A stretch of DNA of 36,678 nucleotides, taken from positions 52,464 to 89,141 of the forward strand of contig JAFLST010000003.1 of assembly GCA_022510815.1 (NCBI GenBank). Direction: 5' to 3'. The translations under genes and the position numbers were made by a program. Below the pieces are notes generated by a model, which saw only the letters and a program-made list of their open reading frames with translations, was not told the origin of the DNA and did not search any database. The DNA is from Christensenellaceae bacterium. GTDB lineage: Bacteria; Bacillota; Clostridia; Christensenellales; Aristaeellaceae. This document shows positions 1 through 8,454 of the stretch, in pieces; the first letter of the stretch is position 1, and each line of letters opens with the position of its first letter.

Positions 1-240
1 ATGAGCGTTGAGCCGGATATCTGCCTGCTGCGGCGCATCCAGCGGGACATCAATGAGCGCGGCCGGGATATTGACGGCATCGCCATGCAGTATCTGACGA
101 CCGTCAAGCCCATGTACGATAAGTATATCCGCAATTATGTCTCCAACGCCGATGTGATCGTCGCCGGTGGCGGCAAGAATGCCCGCATCGTCGATATCCT
201 GGCGGGTTATGTGGCTGACGAGCTGCGCAAGGAAGACTGA
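1..240 (+). CDS. udk: Uridine kinase, C-terminal part (gene starts upstream of the window)
   Basis: The 79 visible residues match the C-terminal end of uridine kinases, which phosphorylate uridine and cytidine in pyrimidine salvage. The diagnostic stretch is DICLLRRIQRDINERGRDID near residues 6-25, followed by the YLTTVKPMYDKYI segment and a closing VIVAGGGKNARIVDIL. The P-loop that begins this family is absent, because the window opens inside the gene. The ATG at base 1 is therefore an internal Met codon, not a start. The stop is TGA at 238-240. The tRNA promoter lies only about 45 bases downstream. The family assignment is firm from motif order; it cannot be told whether the rest of the gene is intact. 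Confidence 0.85.
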   Translation: MSVEPDICLLRRIQRDINERGRDIDGIAMQYLTTVKPMYDKYIRNYVSNADVIVAGGGKNARIVDILAGYVADELRKED

Positions 241-286
241 CCCGGAGAAGAATTGCGGGAATTTCAAAAAAACCTGAAACAACCCC

Positions 287-315
287 TTGACATTTCGCTG
301 GAAGTGGTGTATCAT
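287..315 (+). promoter_or_regulatory. Sigma-A type promoter for the tRNA-Met pair
   Basis: TTGACA at 287-292 and TATCAT at 310-315 are separated by exactly 17 bases. Transcription would begin near 322, just upstream of the first tRNA at 344. Confidence 0.8.
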
Positions 316-343
316 AATCCATGCCGCTTCAAACGGCGAATGT

Positions 344-420
<77 letters not shown>

Positions 421-423
421 CTT

Positions 424-500
424 GGCTCAATAGCTCAGCTGGCCAGAGCATTCGGTTCATACCCGAAGTGTCATAGGTTCGAATCCTATTTGAGCCACCA
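424..500 (+). tRNA. Elongator tRNA-Met (anticodon CAT)
   Basis: A 77-base cloverleaf with encoded CCA, three bases after the initiator tRNA. The acceptor arms GGCTCAA/TTGAGCC pair fully, unlike an initiator. The anticodon CAT is at 458-460 in loop TTCATAC, the usual elongator Met core (GGTTCATACCC). A CAT anticodon could also belong to lysidine-modified tRNA-Ile2, but the arm sequences favour Met. Confidence 0.9.
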
Positions 501-503
501 GAA

Positions 504-533
504 ACGACGGTCGTTCAACGGCCGTCGTATTTT
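504..533 (+). terminator. Probable terminator after the tRNA pair
   Basis: ACGACGG at 504-510 pairs with CCGTCGT at 522-528, followed by ATTTT. The U tract is short, so some read-through into the acetyltransferase gene is likely; no separate promoter was seen for that gene. Confidence 0.6.
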
Positions 534-565
534 CATGCGATATACATGTGATGAGGAGAGGGACC

Positions 566-1051
566 ATGGAGCTGACCATCCAGCTCGCCTACGAGGCGCG
601 GGAGGAGATTGCGGCGCTGTTTGCGGAGTACACGGCTGCGCTGGTCGAGGGCGATCCGGCGTTCAGGCAGTATCTGGACAAGCAGGGCTATGATGCCGAG
701 GCGGCGAATCCGGAGCATAAGTATGGTTTGCCCGGCGGCAGGCTCTATCTGGCGAGAATCGAGGGTGAACCCGCAGGCTGCGTGGCGCTGCGGCCGCTCG
801 ATGACAAGCGCTGCGAGATGAAGCGGCTCTATGTCTGTCCTGCCTTCCGGGAGCAGGGGATTGGCGAGCTGCTCGTCCGCCGCATCATCGACGACGCGAA
901 AGCTATCGGCTATGACTACCTCCTGCTGGACACGCTGCCCTTTCTCAAGGTTGCCATCGGCATGTACAGGCGGCTTGGGTTCGTGGACATCCCCAGCTAC
1001 AACGGCAGCCCCATGGAGAACCTTGTCTATATGCGATACGATCTGTCATGA
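566..1051 (+). CDS. GNAT-family N-acetyltransferase
   Basis: A 161-residue single-domain GNAT enzyme, expected to move an acetyl group from acetyl-CoA to an amine of an unknown small molecule or protein. The acetyl-CoA pyrophosphate-binding motif is visible as RLYVCPAFREQGIGELLVRR near residues 90-110, and AIGMYRRLGF near residues 135-145 is the usual motif B region. ATG 566 is chosen because AGGAG at 554-558 sits seven bases upstream; the open frame continues back to GTG 548, but that start would place the ribosome site inside the gene. It follows the tRNA genes and converges on the PepV gene. The substrate cannot be inferred. Confidence 0.85.
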   Translation: MELTIQLAYEAREEIAALFAEYTAALVEGDPAFRQYLDKQGYDAEAANPEHKYGLPGGRLYLARIEGEPAGCVALRPLDDKRCEMKRLYVCPAFREQGIGELLVRRIIDDAKAIGYDYLLLDTLPFLKVAIGMYRRLGFVDIPSYNGSPMENLVYMRYDLS

Positions 1052-1054
1052 AAA

Positions 1055-1083
1055 GGGAGCCTCCCAGCCGGGAAGCTCCCTTT
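1055..1083. terminator. Bidirectional terminator between convergent genes
   Basis: GGGAGC at 1055-1060 pairs with GCTCCC at 1075-1080, and an inner TCCC/GGGA stem extends it. TTTCTTT follows on the plus strand and TTTT on the minus strand, so it can end both the acetyltransferase and the PepV transcripts. Confidence 0.8.
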
Positions 1084-1095
1084 CTTTATTTTGCT

Positions 1096-2460
1096 TTACC
1101 GTGCCAGACGGAGCAGCGCGTTGGCGTAGATCTTCATGGCGGTCATCATCTTGGAAATGAGCACATACTCATTCGCCTGATGCGCGAGATCCTCGTCATC
1201 GGGGAAGCCAGCGCCGTAGGCCACGCCCTGCCCCAGCACCTTGGCATAGGTGCCGCCGCCGGTGTATTGAGCCTTGGCCGGCAGCCCGGTCTCCTCGGTA
1301 TAGGCGGCCAGCAGGTTGGAAACCAGCTCGCTGTCCTCCGGAACATGATGCGGCGGCTTGGTGCTCGCGTGATCGGCGTGGAAGCCCGGCAGATGCGCCA
1401 GCGCGGCGTTCTTCAGCGCCTCCAGATCGGCGGTGATCGGCACGCGCATGTCCAGCGTCAGGGTGATCTCGTCCTTCTCAAGGTGCAGGATGCCCATGTT
1501 GCAGGTCAGTGAGCCGGACACATCGTCGGAGTAAGCGACGCCCAGAGACGCGCCGCTGCTCTCCATGCCAACCACGTCCGCCAGCGTCCTGAAGGCGCCC
1601 TCCACACCCAGCTCCTTGAGCAGCAGCAGGTTCATGCCGATGGCGTTGCGGCAGCCCTCAGGATAGGCCGAGTGACCCGGGATGCCCTCCGCGGTGACCA
1701 ACACGCCTTCATCTGTAACTTCGGCGGTGTAGGGCAGGTTCACCTTCGCGGCATAGGCGGCAATCTTCTCCGCCAGCTCCGCGCCGCCCTCCAGCAGCAT
1801 CTTCGACTCGCCGGGAATGACGTTCATCCGCTCGCCGGTGAAGAGCTGCTTCACCTGTAGACCCGTCTTGGCGACAGGGGCGCGCAGGGCGAGGGAGATC
1901 ATGCCCTTCTCCGTATTGATGCAGGGGAAGGAAGCGTCCGGCGAGAAGCCCACCTCAGGCATCTTCGCGTGCTCGCAGTAGTACTCCATGTCCTCCCAGC
2001 CGGATTCCTCGTCGCAGCCGAGGATCAGCCGGATGTTCTTCTTCAGCGGGATGCCCGCTTCCTTGATGGCCTTCATGGCGTAGAGCGCGCAGAGGGACGG
2101 CCCCTTGTCGTCCCCGGTGCCGCGGCCGATGATCTTGTCGCCCTCCTGCACCGCGCCGAAGGGATCGACCGTCCAGCCGTCGCCCGCGGGCACCACGTCC
2201 AGATGGCCCAGCACGGCGATGGTCTCGTCGGTGGAGCCTTCCAGCTCAATGTCGCAGGCATAGCCGTCGTAGACGTGGGTGATGAAGCCCATGGTCTCCG
2301 CGTCGACCATCGCCATGTCCAGCATCCGCCGCACCTGCGCGCCGAAGGGAGCGCCATCCTCGGCCTCGCCCTTCACCGAGGGCACCTGCACCCAGCGCTT
2401 GAGCGTGCGGACAAAAGCGTCCTGATAGGAATCAATGATATCGTAGACCTTTTTCTCCAT
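1096..2460 (-). CDS. pepV: M20 family dipeptidase, PepV type
   Basis: A 454-residue zinc peptidase that releases amino acids from dipeptides in the cytoplasm. The di-zinc site is complete: GHLDVVP (His86, Asp88), GRGTGDDKGP (bridging Asp118), GCDEESGW (catalytic and metal Glu151/152), and a C-terminal DEDLAHQANEY carrying the last His. The length fits PepV. The start is ATG at 2460 because AGGAGG (plus-strand 2467-2472) lies six bases upstream; an in-frame ATG at 2466 directly abuts that site and is less likely. It lies 15 bases downstream of a small unknown gene on the same strand and is probably co-transcribed with it. Substrate range beyond dipeptides is inference. Confidence 0.9.
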   Translation of the reverse strand: MEKKVYDIIDSYQDAFVRTLKRWVQVPSVKGEAEDGAPFGAQVRRMLDMAMVDAETMGFITHVYDGYACDIELEGSTDETIAVLGHLDVVPAGDGWTVDPFGAVQEGDKIIGRGTGDDKGPSLCALYAMKAIKEAGIPLKKNIRLILGCDEESGWEDMEYYCEHAKMPEVGFSPDASFPCINTEKGMISLALRAPVAKTGLQVKQLFTGERMNVIPGESKMLLEGGAELAEKIAAYAAKVNLPYTAEVTDEGVLVTAEGIPGHSAYPEGCRNAIGMNLLLLKELGVEGAFRTLADVVGMESSGASLGVAYSDDVSGSLTCNMGILHLEKDEITLTLDMRVPITADLEALKNAALAHLPGFHADHASTKPPHHVPEDSELVSNLLAAYTEETGLPAKAQYTGGGTYAKVLGQGVAYGAGFPDDEDLAHQANEYVLISKMMTAMKIYANALLRLAR

Positions 2461-2475
2461 AAGCATCCTCCTGAA

Positions 2476-2766
2476 TCAGCCGTTGCGGGGGTCGTTCGAC
2501 CGCTTCTTCTTGGCGTCCGGGTCGATGAACTCGATTTCCAGCCGCTCGAAGCTCACATGATCCATGAACGAATCCGGCAGAAAGCGCGTCTGACCGAACT
2601 CCTCCCAGTCCCGCTCATGCTTGTCCAGCCACAGCGGCACGGAAATATCGAGCTGGTGGCAGGCCTCAATCAGCGCGTCCTGCGGGTCGAAGCGGTCGCA
2701 GGGGACGGTCACCTGACGGTCCATGCGGTGGCGGCGGATCGTGCGCACCCAGAGCGCGGTCGCCAT
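2476..2766 (-). CDS. Small conserved-looking protein of unknown function
   Basis: A 96-residue soluble protein with no signal peptide or membrane segment. I do not recognise a named domain. It begins [20 protein letters not shown] and ends with an acidic then basic tail ([12 protein letters not shown]). The middle contains many Asp, His and Trp residues ([21 protein letters not shown]) but no cysteine pair or known catalytic motif. AGGAGGG lies about seven bases before the ATG, and a promoter stands just upstream, so translation is credible. It is first in a two-gene unit with the PepV dipeptidase, which hints at a shared physiological role without showing one. Confidence 0.7.
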   Translation of the reverse strand: MATALWVRTIRRHRMDRQVTVPCDRFDPQDALIEACHQLDISVPLWLDKHERDWEEFGQTRFLPDSFMDHVSFERLEIEFIDPDAKKKRSNDPRNG

Positions 2767-2797
2767 GGGTCATCCCTCCTCGGTTTCTTTCCCGCTT

Positions 2798-2826
2798 ATT
2801 ATGCCATGAACCGTCCGGTTTCGCAA
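2798..2826 (-). promoter_or_regulatory. Promoter for the small gene and pepV
   Basis: On the minus strand, TTGCGA (plus 2821-2826) and CATAAT (plus 2798-2803) are 17 bases apart, 31 bases before the ATG at 2766. It is divergent from the cellobiose phosphorylase promoter. Confidence 0.6.
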
Positions 2827-2879
2827 GAGGGAGACGGAACTCCCGTAACGAAAAATATCTCCGCAGCATCGAAAAACAT

Positions 2880-2908
2880 TTGCGCCCTCTGCCTGGATAT
2901 GCTATAAT
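2880..2908 (+). promoter_or_regulatory. Promoter for cellobiose phosphorylase
   Basis: TTGCGC at 2880-2885, a 17-base spacer, and a perfect TATAAT at 2903-2908. The predicted start near 2915 gives a leader of about 37 bases. No catabolite-type operator was recognised. Confidence 0.7.
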
Positions 2909-2951
2909 AGGTAAGAAGTACCCCGTTCAACAACACACAGGAGGTATCCGC

Positions 2952-5396
2952 ATGAAATACGGCCATTTTGACGACAAGGCACGGGAGTATGTCATTGACA
3001 CGCCCCGCACGCCCTATCCATGGATCAACTACCTCGGCTGCGAGGCCTTCTTTGGGCTCATCAGCAACACCGCCGGCGGCTACTGCTTCTACCGGGACGC
3101 CCGCCTGCGCCGCGTGACCCGTTACCGTTACAACAACATGCCCGTCGATAACGGCGGTCGTTACTTCTATGTGAAGGACGGCGACACGGTCTGGAATCCC
3201 GGCTGGAAGCCCGTCAAGACCGAGCTGGATGAGTACTCCTGCCGCCATGGCATGGGCTACACCGTCATCACCGGCAAGAAGAACGGCCTCACCGCCAGCC
3301 AGCTTGCCTTTGTGCCCATGGGCGAGAACGCCGAGGTGCATCAGGTGACGCTGACCAACGAGTCCGGCGCCGCGAAGGACGTGATCCTGACCAGCTTCGT
3401 CGAGTTCTGCCTTTGGAATGCGCAGGACGACATGCTCAACTTCCAGCGCAACTTCTCCACCGGTGAGGTTGAGGTGGAGGACGGCGTGGTCTATCACAAG
3501 ACCGAGTACCGTGAGCGCCGCGATCACTACTCCTTCTATGGCGTGAATGCGCCCATCGACGGCTTCGACACCGATATGGAAACCTTCCTCGGCCTCTACA
3601 ACGGCTTTGACGCGCCGCAGGCCGTCATGACCGGCAAGATGGGCAACTCCATCGCCAGCGGCTGGCAGCCCATGGCCGCGCACCAGATTAAGGTTCATCT
3701 GGAGCCCGGCGAGAGCAAGCGCTACAACTTCGTGCTGGGCTATGTCGAGCTGCCCGAGGCGGAGAAGTTCGTCGCGCCCGGCGTCATCAACAAGGCTCTG
3801 GCCAAGGCCATCCTGAGCCGTCTGTCCACCGATGAGCAGATCGCTGAGGCCTTCGGCAAGCTCAAGGCTCACTGGGACGCGCTGCTGTCCGTGTACACTC
3901 TCGGGCACGGCGATGAAAAGCTCTCCCGCATGGTCAACATCTGGAACCCCTATCAGTGCATGGTTACCTTCAACATGAGCCGCTCCACCTCCATGTTTGA
4001 GAGCGGCGTCGGACGCGGCATGGGCTTCCGCGATTCCTCGCAGGATCTGCTGGGCTTCGTGCACCAGATTCCCGAGCGCGCCCGCGAGCGCATCCTTGAT
4101 ATCGCCGCGACGCAGTTCAAGGACGGCAGCTGCTACCATCAGTTCCAGCCCCTGACCAAGAAGGGCAACAACGACATCGGCACCGGCTTCAACGACGACC
4201 CGCTGTGGCTCATCGCGGGCACGGCAGCCTACATCAAGGAGACCGGCGACTTCGGCATTCTGGATGTGCAGGTGCCCTATGACTGCAATCCCGACGACTG
4301 CGGCACGCTGCTGGAGCACCTGGAGAACAGCTTCCGTCATGTGGTCGAGAATCGCGGTCCTCATGGCCTGCCGCTGATCGGCCGCGCCGACTGGAACGAC
4401 TGCCTCAACCTCAACTGCTTCTCCGATGTGCCGGATGAGAGCTTCCAGACCTTCCAGAACCCCAACGTGAAGGACGACCGGGTTGCCGAGTCGGTGCTGA
4501 TCGCGGGCATGTTCGTGGCCATCGGCCCCGAGCTGGTGGCGCTGGAGAAGCGCTTCGGTCATGACGACAAGGCCGCTGCCGCGCAGAAGGACATCGACGC
4601 CATGCGCGAGGCGATCCTGACCCATGGCTGGGACGGCGAGTGGTTCGTCCGCGCCTATGACGCTTTCGGCAAGAAGATCGGCAGTCACGAGTGCGAGGAC
4701 GGCAAGATCTACATCGAGAGTCAGGGCTACTGCATCATGGGCGGCGTGGGCGTCGAGGACGGCAAGGCCGAGCAGGCGCTGGAGAGCGTCCACAAACACC
4801 TCGAGACGGAGCACGGCATCGTGCTGCTCCAGCCTGCCTACAAGAGCTATCACCTTGAACTGGGTGAGGTCAGCTCCTATCCGCCGGGATACAAGGAAAA
4901 CGCTGGCATCTTCTGCCACAACAATCCGTGGATCATCGCGGCGGAGACCGTCGTGGGCCATGGCGACCGGGCTTTCGATCTGTACAGCCGCATCGCGCCG
5001 GCCTATCGCGAGGAGATTTCCGACCTGCACAAGATGGAGCCCTATGTCTACAGCCAGATGATCGCCGGCAAGGACGCGGCCCACTTCGGTCAGGCCAAGA
5101 ACAGCTGGCTCACCGGCACCGCTGCGTGGAACTTCTACGTCATCAGCAACTACATTCTTGGCGTGAAGCCTGACTGGGACGGCCTGCGCATTGATCCCTG
5201 CGTCCCGCATGACTGGGACGGCTATGAGATCAGCCGCAAGTTCCGGGGCGCGACGTACAACATCTCCATCAAGAATCCCGACCATGTCTGCCGCGGCGTG
5301 AAGAGCGTCACGGTCGACGGTCAGGCCATCGAGGGCTCCGTGCTGCCCGCCTTTGGCGACGGCAAGGCGCATCAGGTGGAGGTTGTTCTCGGCTAA
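2952..5396 (+). CDS. cbp: Cellobiose phosphorylase (GH94)
   Basis: An 814-residue cytoplasmic enzyme that splits cellobiose with phosphate into glucose 1-phosphate and glucose, saving one ATP. From memory it matches clostridial cellobiose phosphorylase along its full length: [13 protein letters not shown] near the N terminus, [16 protein letters not shown], the [20 protein letters not shown] segment, and the catalytic [10 protein letters not shown] with the acid Asp near residue 480. The C-terminal [13 protein letters not shown] is also typical. ATG 2952 follows AGGAGG at 2939-2944 by seven bases; the frame stays open upstream to 2880, but that part has no ribosome site. It is a single-gene unit, and no cellobiose transporter is adjacent. 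A cellodextrin or chitobiose phosphorylase is less likely given the close match. Confidence 0.93.
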   Translation: MKYGHFDDKAREYVIDTPRTPYPWINYLGCEAFFGLISNTAGGYCFYRDARLRRVTRYRYNNMPVDNGGRYFYVKDGDTVWNPGWKPVKTELDEYSCRHGMGYTVITGKKNGLTASQLAFVPMGENAEVHQVTLTNESGAAKDVILTSFVEFCLWNAQDDMLNFQRNFSTGEVEVEDGVVYHKTEYRERRDHYSFYGVNAPIDGFDTDMETFLGLYNGFDAPQAVMTGKMGNSIASGWQPMAAHQIKVHLEPGESKRYNFVLGYVELPEAEKFVAPGVINKALAKAILSRLSTDEQIAEAFGKLKAHWDALLSVYTLGHGDEKLSRMVNIWNPYQCMVTFNMSRSTSMFESGVGRGMGFRDSSQDLLGFVHQIPERARERILDIAATQFKDGSCYHQFQPLTKKGNNDIGTGFNDDPLWLIAGTAAYIKETGDFGILDVQVPYDCNPDDCGTLLEHLENSFRHVVENRGPHGLPLIGRADWNDCLNLNCFSDVPDESFQTFQNPNVKDDRVAESVLIAGMFVAIGPELVALEKRFGHDDKAAAAQKDIDAMREAILTHGWDGEWFVRAYDAFGKKIGSHECEDGKIYIESQGYCIMGGVGVEDGKAEQALESVHKHLETEHGIVLLQPAYKSYHLELGEVSSYPPGYKENAGIFCHNNPWIIAAETVVGHGDRAFDLYSRIAPAYREEISDLHKMEPYVYSQMIAGKDAAHFGQAKNSWLTGTAAWNFYVISNYILGVKPDWDGLRIDPCVPHDWDGYEISRKFRGATYNISIKNPDHVCRGVKSVTVDGQAIEGSVLPAFGDGKAHQVEVVLG

Positions 5397-5411
5397 ACGG
5401 TTACGCTTACA

Positions 5412-5443
5412 GGGGCGCTGTTTTCGGGACAGCGCTCCTTTTT
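5412..5443 (+). terminator. Terminator of cellobiose phosphorylase
   Basis: A 10-bp stem formed by 5412-5421 and 5429-5438 (GCGCTGT/ACAGCGC core) followed by TTTTT at 5439-5443. Confidence 0.85.
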
Positions 5444-5535
5444 GTTGCCTTCATGTAAGAAATCGCCATCGTCTTGCCATCGGGGACAAAGAAGAAACAA
5501 ATCGGGCGAAATCCGGAAAATCGTTCGGAATCTGC

Positions 5536-5564
5536 TTGACAGAAAGGGTCGATTGAGATAGAAT
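5536..5564 (+). promoter_or_regulatory. Promoter of the purine operon
   Basis: A perfect TTGACA at 5536-5541, a 17-base spacer, and TAGAAT at 5559-5564. Transcription should start near 5570-5573, about 180 bases before purE. The 356-base gap between the cellobiose phosphorylase and purE genes therefore holds one terminator, this promoter, and a leader with its own terminator. Confidence 0.8.
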
Positions 5565-5569
5565 AAGCG

Positions 5570-5664
5570 ATGCGAGAGGTGGTGTTTCCGTGGCAGGTAT
5601 GAAGCGTGGTTGCCTCGGCTGGCTGGATCACTGTACCCCTGCGCGCATATTGAAGTCCGCATAG
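5570..5664 (+). promoter_or_regulatory. Leader RNA of the purine operon, possible regulatory element with a 24-codon reading frame
   Basis: ATGCG at 5570-5574, right at the expected transcript start, can pair with CGCAT at 5658-5662, just before the terminator hairpin. Inside, GGCA 5592-5595 can pair with TGCC 5611-5614, and GCAGG 5593-5597 with CCTGC 5638-5642. The same stretch holds a short frame from GTG 5590 to TAG 5662-5664, with GAGGTG at 5576-5581 eight bases before the GTG; it would encode 24 residues beginning MAGMKRGCLGW. Its stop codon overlaps the terminator's 5' arm. I do not recognise a known riboswitch here: purine, ZTP and PRPP consensus bases are missing. Whether control is by ligand, by translation, or absent is open. 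Confidence 0.45.
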
Positions 5665-5696
5665 CATGGCATGGTTGTATCATGTCATGCTTTTTT
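5663..5696 (+). terminator. Intrinsic terminator inside the purE leader (attenuator)
   Basis: An 11-bp stem, 5663-5673 with 5681-5691 (one G-U pair), a seven-base loop, and TTTTTT at 5691-5696. It lies upstream of purE and downstream of the operon promoter, so it must be bypassed for the operon to be expressed. Confidence 0.8.
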
Positions 5697-5752
5697 GTCG
5701 TTTATGGGCGAATTTGTTCCATGGCGGCGGACCCAATGAAAGGAAGGAGACC

Positions 5753-6235
5753 ATGAAGAAGGTCGCGGTCATCATGGGCAGCGATTCTGATCTGCCCGCG
5801 CTGAAGGGAGCGTTTGATCAGCTCAAGGCCCTAGGCATTCCCTATGAGGCGCATGTGTATTCCGCTCACAGAACCCCGGAACAGGCAGCGGCGTTTGCGA
5901 AAAGCGCGCGGAATAACGGCTTCGGCGCTCTGATTGCGGCGGCGGGCAAGGCGGCGCATCTGGCTGGCGCGCTGGCGGCTCAGACCACCCTGCCGGTGAT
6001 CGGCATCCCGATCAAGTCCTCGACACTCGACGGTCTGGACGCGCTGCTCTCCACCGTGCAGATGCCCAGCGGCATGCCCGTGGCGACGGTCGCCATTGAC
6101 GGCTCGGCCAACGCGGCCCTGCTGGCGGCGCAGATCATCGCCGTGGAGGACGCCGAACTGGCCGCGAAGCTCGAGGCCCAGCGGCAGGCGCAGCGCGAGG
6201 CGGTGCTCAGCAAGGACGCGGCCCTTAACGTGTAA
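5753..6235 (+). CDS. purE: PurE, N5-carboxyaminoimidazole ribonucleotide mutase
   Basis: A 160-residue enzyme of de novo purine synthesis that forms CAIR. Motifs seen are GSDSD at residues 9-13, [24 protein letters not shown] and [14 protein letters not shown], all of the usual small PurE fold. These resemble the class I mutase, which normally acts on N5-CAIR made by PurK, yet no purK is in this operon. ATG 5753 is preferred because AGGAAGG at 5741-5747 precedes it; the frame is open further upstream, but that runs through the leader terminator. It is the first gene of the purine operon, 53 bases before purC. Confidence 0.93.
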   Translation: MKKVAVIMGSDSDLPALKGAFDQLKALGIPYEAHVYSAHRTPEQAAAFAKSARNNGFGALIAAAGKAAHLAGALAAQTTLPVIGIPIKSSTLDGLDALLSTVQMPSGMPVATVAIDGSANAALLAAQIIAVEDAELAAKLEAQRQAQREAVLSKDAALNV

Positions 6236-6288
6236 AACCCGAACATTTTAGCATACCGGATACAGAATAACTGAGGAGGAAAATCACT

Positions 6289-6999
6289 ATGGAAAAGCTC
6301 GAACAGCTCTACGAAGGCAAGGCCAAGAAGGTTTTCGCGACGGACGACCCCAATGTTGTGCTGGTTGACTACAAGGACGATGCCACCGCTTTCAATGGCC
6401 TCAAGAAGGGCACCATCGTCGGCAAGGGCGTCATCAACAACCGCGTGACCAACTTCCTGATGCAGATGCTGGAGAAGAACGGCATCCCGACCCACTACAT
6501 TGAGGAAATCTCTGACCGCGAGACGCTGGTGAAGAAGGTCACCATCGTGCCGCTGGAGGTCATCGTGCGCAACATCGCCGCGGGCAGCCTGTCCAAGCGG
6601 CTGGGCCTGCCCGAGGGCACCAAGCTGGGCCAGACGGTTATCGAGTACTGCTACAAGGATGACGAGCTGGGCGATCCCATGGTGAACGAGTATCACATCG
6701 CTGCCATGAACTGGGTCAGCAAGCAGAACCTCGACCTGATCGCCAAGTACGCGCTGAAGGTCAACGAGCTGCTGTCCGCGTTCCTCAAGCAGTCCAATAT
6801 CGAACTGATTGATTTCAAGCTGGAGTTCGGCATCACCAATGACGGCGAGCTGGTGCTGGCTGATGAGATCAGCCCCGACACTTGCCGCTTCTGGGACTCC
6901 ACCACCCATGAGAAGCTGGACAAGGATCGCTTCCGCCGTGATCTGGGCGGCGTGGAGGACGCGTATCAGGAGATTCTCAAGCGCCTGATGGGAGAGTGA
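6289..6999 (+). CDS. purC: SAICAR synthase
   Basis: A 236-residue enzyme joining aspartate to CAIR with ATP to give SAICAR. It has the expected length for bacterial PurC. Motifs seen are [13 protein letters not shown] at the N terminus, [10 protein letters not shown] near residues 84-93, [20 protein letters not shown] and CRFWD near residues 175-205. GGAGGA at 6275-6280 lies eight bases before the ATG. The gene sits between purE and purF, with purF starting four bases after its stop codon. Confidence 0.95.
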   Translation: MEKLEQLYEGKAKKVFATDDPNVVLVDYKDDATAFNGLKKGTIVGKGVINNRVTNFLMQMLEKNGIPTHYIEEISDRETLVKKVTIVPLEVIVRNIAAGSLSKRLGLPEGTKLGQTVIEYCYKDDELGDPMVNEYHIAAMNWVSKQNLDLIAKYALKVNELLSAFLKQSNIELIDFKLEFGITNDGELVLADEISPDTCRFWDSTTHEKLDKDRFRRDLGGVEDAYQEILKRLMGE

Positions 7000-7002
7000 A
7001 AC

Positions 7003-8454
7003 GTGGATATCTTCGACAAGCTCCATGAAGAATGCGGCGTCTTTGGCATCTTCCGCCGGAGCGGCACGGGCGTGATTGCCGAGACCTATCACGCTCTCTA
7101 TGCCCTCCAGCACCGCGGACAGGAAAGCTGCGGCATCGTCGTCAACAACGACGGCGTGATGAAGGTGCATAAGGACACCGGTCTGGTCAACGAGGTCTTC
7201 ACCTCCGACGTGCTCGGCAAGATGGAGGAGGGGAGCATGGCCATTGGCCACTGCCGCTATGCCACCACCGGCATGCAGCACCGCAACAACGCCCAGCCCC
7301 TGCTCATCAACCACGGCAAGGGCGCGATGGCGCTGTGCCACAACGGCAATCTGACCAATGCGGCGGAGCTCCGCACCCGGCTGGAGAATCAGGGCGCCAT
7401 CTTCCATGCCACCTCTGACACGGAGGTCATCGCCTACATCATCACGCAGGAGCGGCTCAAGAGCCGGTCCATCGAGGATGCTGTGCGTTCGGCGATGAAC
7501 GAGATCAAGGGCGCGTACTCGCTGGTCATCATGAGCCCGACGAAGATGATCGCCGTGCGCGATCCCCATGGCTTCCGTCCGCTGTGCATGGGTCACATTG
7601 GCGACGACGTGGTCTTCGCCTCGGAGAGCTGCGCGCTGGACGCGATCGGCGCGACCTTCGACCGGGATATCGAGGCTGGCGAGGTCGTGGTGGTCAAGCG
7701 GGACGGCGTTCAGTCCTATAAGATGGAAAACGCCTGCCATGACGGCATGTGCGTGTTTGAGTTCATCTATTTCGCGCGGCCCGACAGCGTGATCGACGGC
7801 TCCTCGGTGCACGAGGCGCGGGTCAAGGCCGGCACCATTCTGGCCAAGGAGCATCCCGTGGAGGCTGACGTGGTCATCGGCGTACCGGACAGCGGCATCG
7901 AGGCGGCTGTGGGCTATTCCCGCGAGAGCGGCATTCCCTACGGCATCGGCTTCCTCAAGAACAAATACATCGGCCGCACGTTCATCCAGCCGACGCAGGC
8001 TCAGCGGCAGGACGCGGTGCGCATCAAGCTCAACGCCATCTCCGCGACGGTGAAGGGCAAGCGGGTCGTCATGGTGGATGACTCCATGGTGCGCGGCACC
8101 ACCTCCGCGCGGACCATCGGCATTCTGCGGGACGCCGGCGCCAAGGAAGTGCATGTGCGCTTTGCCGCGCCGCCGTTTACGAATCCCTGCTTCTTCGGCA
8201 CGGACATCGACTCCACCGAGAACCTGATCGCTGCGCATCACACCATCGAGGAGATGCGGCAGATCATCGGCGCGGACTCGCTGGGCTTCCTGCCTGTGGA
8301 GGCCTGCGACCAACTCGCGGAGAACAGCCAATGCGGCTTCTGCAAGGGCTGCTTCACGGGAACGTATCCCGTGCCGACGCCGCCTGCCAAGCAGAAGCAC
8401 CGCTTTGAACAATACCTGAGTGAGCGCAGGAAGGAGAATCCTGATGAAGAGTGA
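7003..8454 (+). CDS. purF: Amidophosphoribosyltransferase
   Basis: A 483-residue enzyme catalysing the first committed step of purine synthesis, PRPP plus glutamine to phosphoribosylamine. The N-terminal Ntn glutaminase domain needs Cys11 exposed ([17 protein letters not shown]), which implies removal of a ten-residue propeptide. The phosphoribosyltransferase motif [14 protein letters not shown] lies near residue 356. Cysteines in the SQCGFCKGC tail and in TNPCFFG match the Fe-S cluster ligands of the Bacillus-type enzyme. The start is GTG at 7003, with GGGAGAG overlapping the end of purC. Its stop lies inside purM, an 11-base overlap that suggests coupled translation. Confidence 0.95.
   Translation: MDIFDKLHEECGVFGIFRRSGTGVIAETYHALYALQHRGQESCGIVVNNDGVMKVHKDTGLVNEVFTSDVLGKMEEGSMAIGHCRYATTGMQHRNNAQPLLINHGKGAMALCHNGNLTNAAELRTRLENQGAIFHATSDTEVIAYIITQERLKSRSIEDAVRSAMNEIKGAYSLVIMSPTKMIAVRDPHGFRPLCMGHIGDDVVFASESCALDAIGATFDRDIEAGEVVVVKRDGVQSYKMENACHDGMCVFEFIYFARPDSVIDGSSVHEARVKAGTILAKEHPVEADVVIGVPDSGIEAAVGYSRESGIPYGIGFLKNKYIGRTFIQPTQAQRQDAVRIKLNAISATVKGKRVVMVDDSMVRGTTSARTIGILRDAGAKEVHVRFAAPPFTNPCFFGTDIDSTENLIAAHHTIEEMRQIIGADSLGFLPVEACDQLAENSQCGFCKGCFTGTYPVPTPPAKQKHRFEQYLSERRKENPDEE

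Noticed and set aside
2799-5372. A very long open frame on the minus strand opposite cellobiose phosphorylase
   Set aside because: It is the mirror of strong GC-biased codon use in the real gene. It has no ribosome site, and its product is low in complexity and unlike any family.
5507-5528. PurR-type boxes upstream of the purE promoter (CGAA at 5507-5510, TTCG at 5524-5527)
   Set aside because: CCGAAC is present on the minus strand near 5523-5528, but the flanks and spacing of the pair do not fit the Bacillus PurBox arrangement.
5570-5662. Purine, PRPP or ZTP riboswitch before purE
   Set aside because: The conserved core bases of these classes could not be found, so only an unnamed leader is reported.
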